A stretch of DNA of 64,000 bases from Leclercia pneumoniae (GCF_017348915.1 NZ_CP071383.1:186001-250000); one strand, 5' to 3'. Shown: positions 11,196 through 27,806, counted from the first letter of the stretch. The notes: generated by a model not told the origin, from the sequence alone. Made by a program: numbers and translations.

Positions 11196-14100
11196 ATGGT
11201 TTACTCCTATACCGAGAAAAAACGTATTCGTAAGGATTTTGGTAAACGTCCACAAGTTCTGGACATTCCATATCTCCTTTCTATCCAGCTTGACTCGTTC
11301 CAGAAGTTTATCGAGCAAGATCCTGAAGGGCAGTACGGTCTGGAAGCCGCCTTCCGTTCCGTGTTCCCGATTCAGAGCTACAGCGGTAATTCCGAGCTGC
11401 AGTACGTCAGCTATCGCCTTGGCGAACCGGTGTTTGACGTTCAGGAATGTCAGATCCGTGGCGTGACCTACTCTGCACCGCTGCGCGTAAAACTGCGTCT
11501 GGTGATCTACGAGCGCGAAGCGCCGGAAGGCACCGTAAAAGACATTAAAGAACAAGAAGTCTACATGGGTGAAATTCCACTCATGACAGACAACGGTACT
11601 TTCGTTATCAACGGTACTGAGCGTGTTATCGTTTCCCAGCTGCACCGTAGCCCGGGCGTCTTCTTCGACAGCGATAAAGGTAAAACACACTCTTCCGGTA
11701 AAGTACTGTATAACGCGCGCATCATTCCTTACCGTGGTTCCTGGCTGGACTTCGAGTTCGATCCTAAAGACAACCTGTTTGTCCGTATCGACCGTCGTCG
11801 TAAACTGCCTGCGACCATCATTCTGCGTGCGCTGCAATACACCACTGAACAGATCCTGGACCTGTTCTTTGAGAAAGTGGTCTTTGAAATTCGCGACAAC
11901 AAGCTGCAAATGGAGCTGGTGCCTGAGCGTCTGCGTGGTGATACCGCATCGTTCGACATCGAAGCCGACGGCAAAGTGTACGTGGAAAAAGGCCGCCGCA
12001 TCACCGCGCGCCATATCCGTCAGCTGGAAAAAGATGAAATCAAACACATCGAAGTACCGGTTGAATACATCGCTGGCAAAGTCGCGGCAAAAGATTACGT
12101 TGACGAATCGACTGGCGAACTGATCTGCCCGGCGAACATGGAGCTGAGCCTGGATCTGCTGGCGAAGCTGAGCCAGTCTGGTCACAAGCGTATCGAAACG
12201 CTGTTCACCAACGATCTGGACCACGGTCCGTACATCTCTGAGACAGTACGTGTCGATCCAACTAACGATCGTCTGAGCGCACTGGTAGAAATCTACCGCA
12301 TGATGCGCCCGGGTGAGCCACCGACTCGCGAAGCGGCTGAAAGCCTGTTCGAGAACCTGTTCTTCTCCGAAGACCGCTACGATCTGTCCGCGGTTGGTCG
12401 TATGAAGTTCAACCGTTCTCTGCTGCGTGACACGATCGAAGGTTCCGGTATCCTGAGCAAAGAAGACATCATCGAAGTGATGAAGAAGCTCATCGATATC
12501 CGTAACGGTAAAGGCGAAGTGGATGATATCGACCACCTCGGCAACCGTCGTATCCGTTCCGTAGGCGAAATGGCGGAAAACCAGTTCCGTGTTGGCCTGG
12601 TACGTGTTGAGCGTGCGGTTAAAGAGCGTCTGTCTCTGGGCGATCTGGATACCCTGATGCCTCAGGATATGATTAACGCTAAGCCAATCTCTGCCGCAGT
12701 GAAAGAGTTCTTCGGTTCCAGCCAGCTGTCTCAGTTTATGGACCAGAACAACCCGCTGTCTGAGATTACGCACAAGCGTCGTATCTCTGCACTCGGCCCA
12801 GGCGGTCTGACCCGTGAACGCGCAGGCTTTGAAGTTCGAGACGTACACCCGACTCACTATGGTCGCGTATGTCCAATCGAAACGCCTGAAGGTCCAAACA
12901 TCGGTCTGATTAACTCCCTGTCCGTGTACGCACAGACTAACGAATACGGTTTCCTCGAGACCCCGTATCGTAAAGTGACTGACGGTGTTGTAACCGACGA
13001 AATTCATTACCTGTCTGCTATCGAAGAAGGCAACTACGTTATTGCTCAGGCGAACTCCAACCTGGATGACGAAGGCCACTTTGTAGAAGATCTGGTTACC
13101 TGTCGTAGCAAAGGCGAATCCAGCCTGTTCAGCCGTGACCAGGTTGACTACATGGACGTTTCCACCCAGCAGGTGGTATCCGTCGGTGCGTCCCTGATCC
13201 CGTTCCTGGAACACGATGACGCCAACCGTGCATTGATGGGTGCGAACATGCAGCGTCAGGCCGTTCCAACTCTGCGTGCTGATAAGCCGCTGGTTGGTAC
13301 TGGTATGGAACGTGCTGTTGCCGTTGACTCCGGTGTAACTGCGGTTGCTAAACGTGGCGGTCTGGTTCAGTACGTGGATGCCTCCCGTATCGTTATCAAA
13401 GTTAACGAAGACGAGATGTACCCGGGCGAAGCAGGTATCGACATCTATAACCTGACGAAATACACCCGTTCTAACCAGAACACCTGCATCAACCAGATGC
13501 CATGTGTCTCTCTGGGTGAGCCGGTTGAGCGCGGCGACGTGCTGGCAGACGGTCCGTCCACCGACCTCGGTGAACTGGCGCTCGGTCAGAACATGCGCGT
13601 AGCGTTCATGCCGTGGAACGGTTACAACTTCGAAGACTCCATCCTCGTTTCCGAGCGTGTGGTTCAGGAAGATCGTTTCACCACGATTCACATTCAGGAA
13701 CTGGCATGTGTGTCCCGTGACACCAAGCTGGGGCCGGAAGAGATCACTGCCGACATCCCGAACGTGGGTGAAGCAGCGCTCTCCAAACTGGATGAATCCG
13801 GTATCGTTTACATCGGTGCGGAAGTGACCGGCGGCGATATTCTGGTAGGTAAAGTGACGCCGAAAGGTGAAACCCAGCTGACGCCAGAAGAGAAACTGCT
13901 GCGTGCAATCTTCGGTGAGAAAGCGTCTGACGTTAAAGACTCTTCTCTGCGCGTACCAAACGGTGTTTCCGGTACAGTTATCGACGTTCAGGTCTTCACC
14001 CGTGACGGCGTTGAGAAAGATAAACGTGCGCTGGAAATCGAAGAGATGCAGCTCAAACAGGCTAAGAAAGACCTGTCTGAAGAACTGCAGATCCTCGAAG

Positions 14101-15224
14101 CGGGTCTGTTCAGCCGTATTTATGCGGTGCTGGTTGCCGGTGGTGTTGAAGCTGAGAAGCTCGACAAGCTGCCACGCGATCGCTGGCTGGAACTGGGCCT
14201 GACCGACGAAGAGAAACAGAATCAGCTGGAACAGCTGGCTGAGCAGTACGACGAGCTGAAACACGAGTTCGAGAAAAAACTCGAAGCGAAGCGCCGTAAA
14301 ATCACTCAGGGCGACGATCTGGCACCGGGCGTGCTGAAGATTGTTAAGGTTTATCTGGCCGTTAAACGTCAGATCCAGCCTGGTGATAAAATGGCAGGTC
14401 GTCACGGTAACAAGGGTGTTATCTCTAAGATCAACCCGATCGAAGATATGCCGCACGATGCTAACGGTACGCCGGTAGATATCGTACTGAACCCGCTGGG
14501 CGTACCGTCTCGTATGAACATTGGTCAGATCCTCGAAACTCACCTGGGTATGGCTGCGAAAGGTATCGGCGAGAAAATCAACGCCATGCTGAAGCAGCAG
14601 GAAGAAGTCGCGAAACTGCGCGAATTCATCCAGCGTGCGTACGATCTGGGCACTGACGTTCGCCAGAAAGTTGACCTGAACACCTTCAGCGATGAAGAAG
14701 TGCTGCGTCTGGCTGAAAACCTGCGTAAGGGTATGCCAATCGCGACGCCGGTCTTCGATGGTGCGAAAGAGTCTGAAATCAAGGAACTGTTACAGCTGGG
14801 TGGCCTGCCGACTTCCGGTCAGATCACACTGTTCGACGGTCGTACTGGCGAGCAGTTTGAGCGTCCGGTAACCGTTGGCTACATGTACATGCTGAAACTG
14901 AACCACCTGGTTGACGACAAGATGCACGCGCGTTCTACCGGTTCTTACAGCCTGGTTACTCAGCAGCCGCTGGGTGGTAAGGCGCAGTTCGGTGGTCAGC
15001 GCTTCGGTGAGATGGAAGTGTGGGCGCTTGAAGCATACGGCGCAGCATACACCCTGCAGGAAATGCTTACCGTTAAGTCTGATGACGTAAACGGTCGTAC
15101 CAAGATGTATAAAAACATCGTGGACGGCAACCATCAGATGGAACCAGGCATGCCAGAGTCCTTCAACGTACTGTTGAAAGAGATTCGTTCGCTGGGTATC
15201 AACATCGAACTGGAAGACGAGTAA
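11196..15224 (+). CDS. rpoB: RNA polymerase subunit beta
   Basis: Catalytic-core subunit forming one pincer of RNA polymerase. I chose the ATG at 11196 ([16 protein letters not shown]), which gives 1342 residues, exactly the E. coli length, with GAGGA upstream; an ATG 11 codons earlier has no such support. The rifampicin pocket (residues 507-533, bases 12714-12794) is the susceptible sequence, including S512, D516, H526 and S531. The active-site [10 protein letters not shown] motif lies near residue 1065. Followed by rpoC after a 76-base gap. Confidence 0.98.
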   Translation: MVYSYTEKKRIRKDFGKRPQVLDIPYLLSIQLDSFQKFIEQDPEGQYGLEAAFRSVFPIQSYSGNSELQYVSYRLGEPVFDVQECQIRGVTYSAPLRVKLRLVIYEREAPEGTVKDIKEQEVYMGEIPLMTDNGTFVINGTERVIVSQLHRSPGVFFDSDKGKTHSSGKVLYNARIIPYRGSWLDFEFDPKDNLFVRIDRRRKLPATIILRALQYTTEQILDLFFEKVVFEIRDNKLQMELVPERLRGDTASFDIEADGKVYVEKGRRITARHIRQLEKDEIKHIEVPVEYIAGKVAAKDYVDESTGELICPANMELSLDLLAKLSQSGHKRIETLFTNDLDHGPYISETVRVDPTNDRLSALVEIYRMMRPGEPPTREAAESLFENLFFSEDRYDLSAVGRMKFNRSLLRDTIEGSGILSKEDIIEVMKKLIDIRNGKGEVDDIDHLGNRRIRSVGEMAENQFRVGLVRVERAVKERLSLGDLDTLMPQDMINAKPISAAVKEFFGSSQLSQFMDQNNPLSEITHKRRISALGPGGLTRERAGFEVRDVHPTHYGRVCPIETPEGPNIGLINSLSVYAQTNEYGFLETPYRKVTDGVVTDEIHYLSAIEEGNYVIAQANSNLDDEGHFVEDLVTCRSKGESSLFSRDQVDYMDVSTQQVVSVGASLIPFLEHDDANRALMGANMQRQAVPTLRADKPLVGTGMERAVAVDSGVTAVAKRGGLVQYVDASRIVIKVNEDEMYPGEAGIDIYNLTKYTRSNQNTCINQMPCVSLGEPVERGDVLADGPSTDLGELALGQNMRVAFMPWNGYNFEDSILVSERVVQEDRFTTIHIQELACVSRDTKLGPEEITADIPNVGEAALSKLDESGIVYIGAEVTGGDILVGKVTPKGETQLTPEEKLLRAIFGEKASDVKDSSLRVPNGVSGTVIDVQVFTRDGVEKDKRALEIEEMQLKQAKKDLSEELQILEAGLFSRIYAVLVAGGVEAEKLDKLPRDRWLELGLTDEEKQNQLEQLAEQYDELKHEFEKKLEAKRRKITQGDDLAPGVLKIVKVYLAVKRQIQPGDKMAGRHGNKGVISKINPIEDMPHDANGTPVDIVLNPLGVPSRMNIGQILETHLGMAAKGIGEKINAMLKQQEEVAKLREFIQRAYDLGTDVRQKVDLNTFSDEEVLRLAENLRKGMPIATPVFDGAKESEIKELLQLGGLPTSGQITLFDGRTGEQFERPVTVGYMYMLKLNHLVDDKMHARSTGSYSLVTQQPLGGKAQFGGQRFGEMEVWALEAYGAAYTLQEMLTVKSDDVNGRTKMYKNIVDGNHQMEPGMPESFNVLLKEIRSLGINIELEDE

Positions 15225-15300
15225 TTCTCGCTCAAACAGGTCACTGGTGTCGGGTTAACCCCCGACACCAGATTGTGCTAACTCCGACGGGAGCAAATCC

Positions 15301-19524
<4,224 letters not shown>

Positions 19525-19541
19525 TCGTGCCTTCAGCTAAT

Positions 19542-19570
19542 AAAAAACCCGCTTCGGCGGGTTTTTTTTA
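19542..19570 (+). terminator. rpoC terminator
   Basis: Stem AAACCCGC / GCGGGTTT with a TTCG tetraloop (19545-19564), flanked by A and T runs. It is positioned 20 bases after the rpoC stop and could also serve the minus-strand PTS genes. Confidence 0.92.
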
Positions 19571-19583
19571 TATCTGGAAGGGG

Positions 19584-19901
19584 TTATTTGACTAACGGAA
19601 TGCGCCGATAAAGTTCGATCATATCGCCCGCCAGATCCTGAATAACCATCGCGTTCATCAGATGATCCTGGGAGTGAACGGTAATCAGGTTGACCGGCAG
19701 TTTGCCTGTTCCTTCATCCAGCCCAATAAGCTGGGTCTGAATAACGTGAGCATGTTTCACGTATTCGCGTGACTCTTCCATTGCCTTTTCAGCGTCGTCA
19801 AAATCGCCTTTACGCGCCATTTGCAATGCCGTTAAAGCCGCACTGCGCGCCGCGCCCGCATTAACCAGCAGTTCCATGATCGTGGTTTCTAAATCTTCCA
19901 T
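19584..19901 (-). CDS. PTS lactose/cellobiose-family EIIA component
   Basis: A 105-residue cytoplasmic phosphocarrier of the lactose/cellobiose (ChbA-like) PTS family. It would take phosphate from HPr and pass it to the EIIB next door. The expected phosphorylated histidine lies in NLITVHSQDHLM (H76), and the helical layout and length fit the family. It begins two bases after the EIIB stop. No EIIC permease gene lies nearby, so the substrate is unknown and either a remote EIIC or a regulatory role is possible. Confidence 0.88.
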   Translation of the reverse strand: MEDLETTIMELLVNAGAARSAALTALQMARKGDFDDAEKAMEESREYVKHAHVIQTQLIGLDEGTGKLPVNLITVHSQDHLMNAMVIQDLAGDMIELYRRIPLVK

Positions 19902-19903
19902 GA

Positions 19904-20209
19904 TTACTCCAGTAGTTTCAGCGCTTTTTCCAGCACGACATCACCTTTCATCATGCCGTAATCCATCATGTCGATCACCGCGACTTTTTTACCCAGCGGC
20001 TCGGCCTGGGCCTGCAGTTTTGCTTGCTCGTATTTAACCTGTGGCCCCAGTAATACGATGTCAGCGGTAGCGATCTCATCTTTAAACTCAGCAACCGGCA
20101 CGGCTTTAATGCTTACTTCGACCCCTTTTTTCTGCGCGGCGTCTTTCATGCGTTGAACCAGCATGCTGGTCGACATTCCCGCTGCACAGCATAAAACGAT
20201 GTTCTTCAT
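19904..20209 (-). CDS. PTS lactose/cellobiose-family EIIB component
   Basis: A 101-residue EIIB of the lactose/cellobiose PTS family. The N-terminal P-loop-like CCAAGMSTSMLV holds the cysteine that is phosphorylated (C8). The rest forms a Rossmann-like fold seen in ChbB (LLGPQVKYEQ segment). It heads a two-gene EIIB-EIIA unit between rpoC and a diguanylate cyclase, a place occupied by other genes in E. coli K-12. A possible CRP site lies upstream. Confidence 0.88.
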   Translation of the reverse strand: MKNIVLCCAAGMSTSMLVQRMKDAAQKKGVEVSIKAVPVAEFKDEIATADIVLLGPQVKYEQAKLQAQAEPLGKKVAVIDMMDYGMMKGDVVLEKALKLLE

Positions 20210-20285
20210 AGTCAGCCTCGATCTACATGTGTTTATTGATAATTATCCCGTGCCGTCTGCTTCAACAACCGCTTTACCGCGATTG

Positions 20286-20301
20286 TGTGTCTGGCATCAC
20301 A
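20286..20301 (-). promoter_or_regulatory. candidate CRP binding site upstream of the PTS EIIB-EIIA pair
   Basis: TGTGTCTGGCATCACA-like dyad, read as TGTGT-N6-TCACA on the plus strand with one mismatch to TGTGA-N6-TCACA. It lies about 80 bases upstream of the EIIB start. A minus-strand -10-like GATAAT follows near 20254-20259, which would put the site close to -59. This is a match by eye only. Confidence 0.4.
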
Positions 20302-20342
20302 AAGAAACGGGCAATTTTCTGAAACCGGTTACAAATTTTACA

Positions 20343-20374
20343 AAGGAGGGCAAATGCCCGTTAAAACGGGCATC
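20343..20374 (-). terminator. terminator-like hairpin after the diguanylate cyclase gene
   Basis: GATGCCCGTTTT / AACGGGCATTTG on the minus strand forms a strong stem from two copies of the GCCCGTT/AACGGGC core. It sits just past the cyclase stop. The T tract is weak, so function is uncertain. Confidence 0.45.
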
Positions 20375-20389
20375 TTATGAGGATAGTGG

Positions 20390-21931
20390 TCAGACGGAAG
20401 GTGTGCGAATGATGCGGTTTTTACCCGACTGTTTGGCTTTGTAGAGCGCTTCATCCACGCTACCCACAAACTGTGCCTGCGGCTCCTGGTGCCACTCGCC
20501 CAGTCCGGCGCTAAAGGTCACGCTGAGTCCCTCTTCACGCCAGTTGCGTTCGGCAACCCGTACGCGCCAGTTTTCCAGCAAGGCGCTCGCGGCATCATTC
20601 TGTTGCGCCGGGAAGAGTACGGCAAACTCTTCACCACCGTAGCGATAAACCGACACGCCATGGGGCTGCATTACCTGAATACCTTCCCGGGCCACATTAC
20701 GTAGCACGATATCGCCGGTGAGATGCCCCCAGGTATCGTTAATAGTTTTGAAGTTATCAATATCAATTAACGCCATGGAGAACGGATGGTGATCGTTTAT
20801 CAGGGCGGCGATATCGGTATCGAAGGCGCGTCGATTTTTGCAACCGGTCAGCGCATCGATGGTGGCTTGTCGCACCCAGGAGAGCTCCCTCTCCTTATTA
20901 CTCTCTATGGCTTTGCTCAGCATTGCCTCCAGGCGCGGGGCCTGCTTCACGTCACCGGTTTTAATGGCGTTGATGATATTCATCAGCACGCTTCGCGAGG
21001 CATGACGCAGGTACAGGCCAAAGAGCAAAATAGTAATAGCCGCAAGGGCAAGCCCCCAGGCCACAATGTTGGTTTCATGACGGATCAGGGCATCGAGCGC
21101 CGCACTGGAGACCCGATAAATAACGAACCAGTCGGGATTCGTAAATGAGTAGTAATAATACCAGGCGTGAGTGGATTCATCGTAAATATGTCCCTCGCCG
21201 CTGGTCATCTGATCCATTAGCTTTTCGCTAACGTAGGATTTGAAGAGCACACCGGTGTCCGGATGCAGGATCACTTTCCCGTCTCGTTCCACGACAAAAA
21301 ACTCCCCCTGCACCGGAGAGACCATCTGGCGCAGAGTAAAGCCCATAGATGCCAGGTCGAGGTGGAAGGCGAGCGTACCTTTCAGCCTGCCTTCCGGCGA
21401 GATCACCGGTTTGAAGAGGGTGACTGTGGGATGATGGGTGAAGAAGTCTTTATACGGGCGGGTATAGCGGCTAAAGGTGCTGGATTCAGCCTGTGCCATA
21501 AACCACGGGCGGGTGCGGGCATCGAAGGTCTCGCTCGTTTTATCAGCAATGATGGCCGGGGCTCGCAAATGGTGGCCCTGGACATCGGCCAGGGAGATGG
21601 ACGAGACACTGGGCATCAGATTTTGCAAATGCATCAGCAGTTGCAAACCCTGCGTCGGATCGCCGGTGACCATCTTCTCAAGTTGCTCATTACGCGAGAA
21701 AAACGTAGCCGCTCGCCCCAGGATGTAATCATTTTCTCGCAGGATAGATTCCGTGTAATTCACCGCCAGGTTATGGGTGAAGTTACGGTTAATCTGATGA
21801 TAGTCGTCCAGAAAATCTTTACGCTGAGTCCCTATAATAAACACCGCGATCAGCACAAAACTGAGCAGGATGCCCGCAAAGCTCACCATAATGGGAGTTG
21901 TAAAAGAAAGCTTTCTGTTTTGAAGCGCCAT
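20390..21931 (-). CDS. membrane-bound diguanylate cyclase (dCache-like sensor plus GGDEF)
   Basis: Predicted to make cyclic di-GMP in response to a periplasmic signal. It has 513 residues: a transmembrane segment at about 14-34, a periplasmic dCache-like region (about 35-285), a second transmembrane segment near 288-310, a linker, and a C-terminal GGDEF domain (about 355-510). The active-site motif is GGEEF at 432-436. The RxxD inhibitory site expected five residues before it is absent, so product inhibition by that route is unlikely. It lies upstream of the PTS pair on the same strand. I do not recognise a named orthologue. Confidence 0.9.
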   Translation of the reverse strand: MALQNRKLSFTTPIMVSFAGILLSFVLIAVFIIGTQRKDFLDDYHQINRNFTHNLAVNYTESILRENDYILGRAATFFSRNEQLEKMVTGDPTQGLQLLMHLQNLMPSVSSISLADVQGHHLRAPAIIADKTSETFDARTRPWFMAQAESSTFSRYTRPYKDFFTHHPTVTLFKPVISPEGRLKGTLAFHLDLASMGFTLRQMVSPVQGEFFVVERDGKVILHPDTGVLFKSYVSEKLMDQMTSGEGHIYDESTHAWYYYYSFTNPDWFVIYRVSSAALDALIRHETNIVAWGLALAAITILLFGLYLRHASRSVLMNIINAIKTGDVKQAPRLEAMLSKAIESNKERELSWVRQATIDALTGCKNRRAFDTDIAALINDHHPFSMALIDIDNFKTINDTWGHLTGDIVLRNVAREGIQVMQPHGVSVYRYGGEEFAVLFPAQQNDAASALLENWRVRVAERNWREEGLSVTFSAGLGEWHQEPQAQFVGSVDEALYKAKQSGKNRIIRTPSV

Positions 21932-22175
21932 CAGTAATAAATCATTCCAGAATAAATAAAATGTTGAAACCCTGGCGTTATGGTTTCGCCCGGCCTGTGG
22001 TTGATAAGTATACTGCCGTTAATTAAAACGAGGATGATTTGGCTTAAGACCTGACTTATTAATTCAAATTTATTTGAAGATTTCAGCGTGCGCCGTGAAT
22101 GACAAAGAGAAGGCAGGGCGAAAGAGGAAGAAAGTATTCGCCCTGGTCAATAAGGATTATTGACGCAGTGAAGAT
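21932..22175. other. gap between diguanylate cyclase and thi operon
   Basis: No gene is seen. It is AT-rich next to the cyclase start. A minus-strand TATACT at 22007-22012 could be a -10 box for the cyclase, but no good -35 box is evident. Confidence 0.4.
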
Positions 22176-22207
22176 AAAAAAACGGACCTTTGTGAACAAC
22201 GGCCCGT
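22176..22207 (-). terminator. thi operon terminator
   Basis: On the minus strand the stem ACGGGCC / GGTCCGT (one G-T pair) with a 12-base loop is followed by a run of seven T. It lies about 50 bases after the thiH stop. Confidence 0.75.
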
Positions 22208-22258
22208 TGTGAGGATGTCGAGCAGTCTCGACACCATTTCATACTTTTACAGTGCGTT

Positions 22259-23392
22259 TCAGCGAGATTGCGAAGCGCGCCCCAGCCAGCTATCCCAATC
22301 CTTCCAGACCGGCTGCAACCCTTGCCCTGACAGGGCCGCCGCCACCTCTTCCGGACGGCGCCCATCGTGCGGCGCGAATTGCTCCAGCTCCGGATGATCG
22401 TCAGCGTATCCGCCTGGCTGGGTTTTTGAAAATGCGCTCACATTGTTAATGGCCAGCGGGACGACGCGATCGCGAAATGCCGGCGATTCACGCGTAGAGA
22501 GTGACAGCTCAACGTCAGGCGCCAACAAGCGAAAGGCGCAGATGGTCTGCACCAGCTGGCGTTCATCCATAATGGAGGCGGGCTGGATCCCCCCGGCACA
22601 GGGGCGCAGGCGCGGAAAGGAGATGGAGTAGCGGCTTTGCCAGTAATGCTGTTGTAGCCACAGCAGATGCTCCGCCACCATATAACAGTCAACTCGCCAG
22701 CTGTCGGAAAGACCTGTGAGCGATCCCAGGCCAATCTTGTCGATTCCGGCGCGACCAAGGCGATCCGGAGTCTCCAGCCGCCAGAAGAAGTCCTGTTTTT
22801 TCCCTTTCAGATGGTGTTGGGCATAGACCTTCTCGTGGTACGTCTCCTGATAAACCAGCACCCCGTCCAGGCCGAGAGCTTTAAGCTCTGCGTACTCCTC
22901 CTGGGAGAGCGGCTGGATCTCCATCTGTAAGGAGGAGAACTGGCGGCGAATGTCCGGGAAATGGCGGCGAAAATAGTCCATGCCCACCTTCGATTGATGT
23001 TCGCCCGTTACCAGCAGCAGATGTTCAAACCCCATCTCACGAATCGCGGCGCATTCACGGGCAATCTCCTGCGCATCCAGTGTTTTGCGCTTGATTCGGT
23101 TACTCATTGAAAAACCGCAATAAGTGCAGTCGTTGGCACACAAGTTCGAGAGATAGAGGGGCACGTAAAAGCTGACCGTATTGCCAAAACGCTGCCGGGT
23201 CAGGCGCTGCGCCCGCTGCGCCATGGGTTCCAGATAAGCATCGGCCGCCGGGGAGAGCAGGGCCATCATCTCTTCACGGCCGGGATGACGTGCCGCTAAT
23301 GCCCGCTGGACGTCGGCAGCGGTTTTGCTGTGAATACGCAGGCGAATATCATCCCAGTCGAGCTGGCGCCAGCGATCGGTAAAGGTCTTCAT
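22259..23392 (-). CDS. thiH: 2-iminoacetate synthase ThiH (tyrosine lyase)
   Basis: Radical SAM enzyme that cleaves tyrosine to dehydroglycine (2-iminoacetate) and p-cresol for anaerobic-type thiazole synthesis. The 4Fe-4S cysteines are in CANDCTYCGF (near residues 82-91). It has 377 residues from the ATG at 23390-23392, as in E. coli; a second ATG one codon upstream overlaps the thiG stop. Last gene of thiCEFSGH, acting with ThiG. Confidence 0.96.
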   Translation of the reverse strand: MKTFTDRWRQLDWDDIRLRIHSKTAADVQRALAARHPGREEMMALLSPAADAYLEPMAQRAQRLTRQRFGNTVSFYVPLYLSNLCANDCTYCGFSMSNRIKRKTLDAQEIARECAAIREMGFEHLLLVTGEHQSKVGMDYFRRHFPDIRRQFSSLQMEIQPLSQEEYAELKALGLDGVLVYQETYHEKVYAQHHLKGKKQDFFWRLETPDRLGRAGIDKIGLGSLTGLSDSWRVDCYMVAEHLLWLQQHYWQSRYSISFPRLRPCAGGIQPASIMDERQLVQTICAFRLLAPDVELSLSTRESPAFRDRVVPLAINNVSAFSKTQPGGYADDHPELEQFAPHDGRRPEEVAAALSGQGLQPVWKDWDSWLGRASQSR

Positions 23393-24159
23393 CACCGCGC
23401 CTCCAGAAAGCCGGTGAGCGGGCTGGTGGCCTGCGCCAGCATACTGCGTGAACCGGGGCCAGACTGACGAGCCAGCAGGCCTGCTTCTACCGCCAGGCGG
23501 AAGGCGCGGGCCATCAGCACCGGGTCGTCGGCAACGGCAATCGCCGTATTGACCAGTACCGCATCGGCACCCATCTCCAGCGCCTGGGCGGCATGGCTTG
23601 GGACGCCGATGCCGGCATCTACCACCACCGGTACGGTGGCCTGCTCGATGATGATCTCCAGCATCGCGCGGGTCTCCAGCCCCTGGTTCGAGCCAATCGG
23701 CGCCCCCAGCGGCATGACTGCCGCACAGCCCGCCTCTTCCAGCCGTTTACAGAGCACCGGGTCCGCGCCGCAGTAAGGCAGCACGGTAAATCCTTGTTTT
23801 ACCAGCATCTCTGCGGCTTTTAGCGTTTCGACAGGATCGGGTAACAACCAGCGGGCATCCGGATGGATCTCCAGCTTGAGCCAGCTTGTGCCCAGCGCTT
23901 CACGCGCCAGCTGCGCGGCAAATACGGCCTCTTCGGCGGTCTTGGCACCGGAGGTATTGGGCAATAGCGTCACCCCGGCCTCCAGCAGCGGGGCGAGGAT
24001 TGCGTCGCTGTGGTTACGCAGATCCACCCGTTTCATCGCCAGCGTAACGAGCTGGCTGCCGCTTTCGCGGATAGCCTCCACCATCAGATGGGACGAGGCA
24101 AATTTTCCGGTTCCGGTAAACAGATGTGATTCAAAGGTTCTATCAGCAATACGTAACAT
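23392..24159 (-). CDS. thiG: thiazole synthase ThiG
   Basis: Condenses deoxyxylulose phosphate, dehydroglycine and the ThiS thiocarboxylate into the thiazole phosphate of thiamine. It has 255 residues with a TIM-barrel fold; the Schiff-base lysine is expected in TLAMKRVDL near residue 42-44, and the phosphate site is around GAPIGSNQG. It starts directly after the thiS stop and its end overlaps the thiH start. Confidence 0.97.
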   Translation of the reverse strand: MLRIADRTFESHLFTGTGKFASSHLMVEAIRESGSQLVTLAMKRVDLRNHSDAILAPLLEAGVTLLPNTSGAKTAEEAVFAAQLAREALGTSWLKLEIHPDARWLLPDPVETLKAAEMLVKQGFTVLPYCGADPVLCKRLEEAGCAAVMPLGAPIGSNQGLETRAMLEIIIEQATVPVVVDAGIGVPSHAAQALEMGADAVLVNTAIAVADDPVLMARAFRLAVEAGLLARQSGPGSRSMLAQATSPLTGFLEAR

Positions 24160-24360
24160 TCAGCCTCCTGCGATGACCTGAAAAAGCAGGATGTGATCGC
24201 CTTCGCTCACCTGCTGATGTTCCCACCGCTCGCGCGGCAGGATCTGTTGATTAAGTGCCAGGGCCACGCCCGGCTTAAGCTGACGCAGCTGGTCTAGCAG
24301 GGCGGCAACCGTTAACCCCTCTACGCACTGCATCGGCTCATCATTAAACTGAATGCGCAT
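24160..24360 (-). CDS. thiS: sulfur carrier protein ThiS
   Basis: Ubiquitin-like sulfur carrier of 66 residues ending in the essential Gly-Gly (VIAGG), which is adenylated by ThiF and then thiocarboxylated. I chose the ATG at 24358-24360 ([10 protein letters not shown]); the longer open frame upstream lies inside thiF. The 17-base overlap with the thiF 3' end and the abutting thiG start show tight coupling. Confidence 0.96.
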   Translation of the reverse strand: MRIQFNDEPMQCVEGLTVAALLDQLRQLKPGVALALNQQILPRERWEHQQVSEGDHILLFQVIAGG

Positions 24361-25099
24361 GTTGCCCTCCACAGACGGTGCAGCCCTTGGCGCGCTGCAA
24401 GGCCAACTGCCGCCAGCTGCCGGCACGCGCATCGAACAGGCGTAGCGCGTTATGTCCGGTGTTGATTCCGCTAAGCAGTTTGATGGCTTCCAGCGCCTGC
24501 AGCGTACCCATTACCCCCACGACCGGGCCAAGCACACCCGCCGTGCGGCAGTTGCGTTCAGGCTCGGCATCGTCCGGCCACAGGCAGCGATAACATCCCT
24601 GCGCCCAGGGTGGCGTGAGTACCATCATCTGCCCACCAAAGCCGACGGCACTGGCGGTGATTAACGGCGTATCGAGCGACACGCAGGCAGCATTGATTGC
24701 CTGGCGGGTGGACATGTTGTCGGTACAGTCGAGCACCACGTCGGCCAGGGCGACTTCATGCTGCAGGCTCTGTCCGCTTAGCCGCGCCTGGTGCGCGATC
24801 AATTCGATATTTGGGTTCAACTGATGGAGCCGTTGACGGGTTATCTCTGCCTTGGGCTGGTTGAGATCGTCAGGGGTAAAAAGGATTTGCCGCTGCAGAT
24901 TGCTGAGATGCACCTCGTCATCATCGGCAAGCACCAGCGTGCCGACCCCGGCTCCCGCCAGGTAAAGGGCCGCTGGCGCACCTAACCCGCCCAGACCGAC
25001 AATCAGTACCCGGCTGGCAAGCAGCTTTTGCTGCCCATCAATGGCGATATCCTCCAGTAATATCTGGCGGCTATAGCGCATAAAGTCGCGATCATTCAT
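24344..25099 (-). CDS. thiF: ThiS adenylyltransferase ThiF
   Basis: E1-like enzyme that adenylates the ThiS C-terminus. It has 251 residues with the nucleotide-binding GLGGLG at about 35-40, Arg/Asp catalytic residues in the SNLQRQILF region, and zinc cysteines CYRC (near 168-171) and CTVC near the C-terminus. The catalytic cysteine is in RNCRTAG. It overlaps thiE by 8 bases at its start and thiS at its end. Confidence 0.97.
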   Translation of the reverse strand: MNDRDFMRYSRQILLEDIAIDGQQKLLASRVLIVGLGGLGAPAALYLAGAGVGTLVLADDDEVHLSNLQRQILFTPDDLNQPKAEITRQRLHQLNPNIELIAHQARLSGQSLQHEVALADVVLDCTDNMSTRQAINAACVSLDTPLITASAVGFGGQMMVLTPPWAQGCYRCLWPDDAEPERNCRTAGVLGPVVGVMGTLQALEAIKLLSGINTGHNALRLFDARAGSWRQLALQRAKGCTVCGGQHAHSV

Positions 25100-25726
25100 C
25101 GCCCACTCCTGCCAGCTTCAGAAGCTGTGCGGTAACGGCTTGCCAGTCTGCAGCCTGGGTGATGGCGCTTACGACCGCGATACTGCCTACGCCAGTCTCC
25201 AGCACCGCCGGGGCGCGCTCGAGGCTAATACCGCCGATGGCTACGGTGGGGTAGTCCCCCAGGCGGGCAATATGGCGAGCCAACTGGGTCAGTCCCTGCG
25301 GTGCTGAGGGCATCTGTTTGGTTTGCGTGGGGAAGACGTGGCCCAGTGCGATGTAAGAGGGACGGGCGGCCAGCGCCACGTCGATCTCCATATCATCGTG
25401 CGTGGAGACGCCCAGACGCAGCCCTGCGTGGCGAATGGCATTCAGATCGGTGGTTTCCAGATCTTCCTGGCCCAGGTGCACACCATAAGCCTGATGCTTT
25501 ATCGCCAGCCGCCAGTAGTCATTGATAAACAGGCGGGCATCATAGCGCCGCCCGAGCGCAATGGCGGCCACCACATCGGCCTCTACCTCGTCATCGCGCT
25601 TATCTTTAATCCGCAGCTGAAGGGTGCGAACCCCAGCATCCAGCAGGCGCTCAATCCACTCAAGGCTATCGACCACCGGATAAAGCCCTAGCCGGTAGGG
25701 CACCGTTGGGAAATCGGGCTGGTACA

Positions 25727-25727
<1 letters not shown>
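25092..25727 (-). CDS. thiE: thiamine-phosphate synthase ThiE
   Basis: Joins the pyrimidine pyrophosphate (HMP-PP) and thiazole phosphate to give thiamine phosphate. It has 211 residues, with a TIM barrel and the expected motifs [15 protein letters not shown] and the phosphate-binding AIGGISLE. Its start overlaps the thiC stop by one base (TAATG), indicating coupling. Confidence 0.97.
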
Positions 25728-27625
<1,898 letters not shown>

Positions 27626-27710
27626 TCATTCCAAAAGTGAAGGACATGGCTTGTCAGACGACGGATGAAGCAAGAGAGACGATCGCCCGGGGGCGATGCG
27701 ACAGCAGATT

Positions 27711-27803
27711 GACTCTTGTTCCCTTCGCAGGTATTAGCCTGATCAGGTTCCGCGGATCCCGAATTAACGGTCTCAGCCCGGCTTTCGCTCTGGGCACTCC
27801 GAC
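27711..27803 (-). ncRNA. TPP riboswitch (thi box)
   Basis: The minus strand contains the hallmark thi-box blocks: GGCTGAGA, the pyrophosphate-helix region GATCCGCGGAACCTGATCAG, and ATACCTGCGAAGGGAACAAG. It lies about 90 bases upstream of thiC. A following hairpin CATCGCC / GGGCGATC (27680-27697) is a likely expression platform. With bound TPP it would reduce expression of thiCEFSGH. Confidence 0.97.
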
Positions 27804-27806
27804 AAG

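Noticed and set aside
14341..14410. Arg to Gln change next to the Rpo[11 protein letters not shown] active-site segment compared with E. coli
   Set aside because: It lies outside the catalytic motif and is likely a normal genus-level difference. There is no evidence for altered function.
11109..14543. 1144-codon open frame antisense to rpoB
   Set aside because: It is a mirror of strong codon bias in rpoB. The translation has no recognisable domain, low-complexity residue use and no credible start site.
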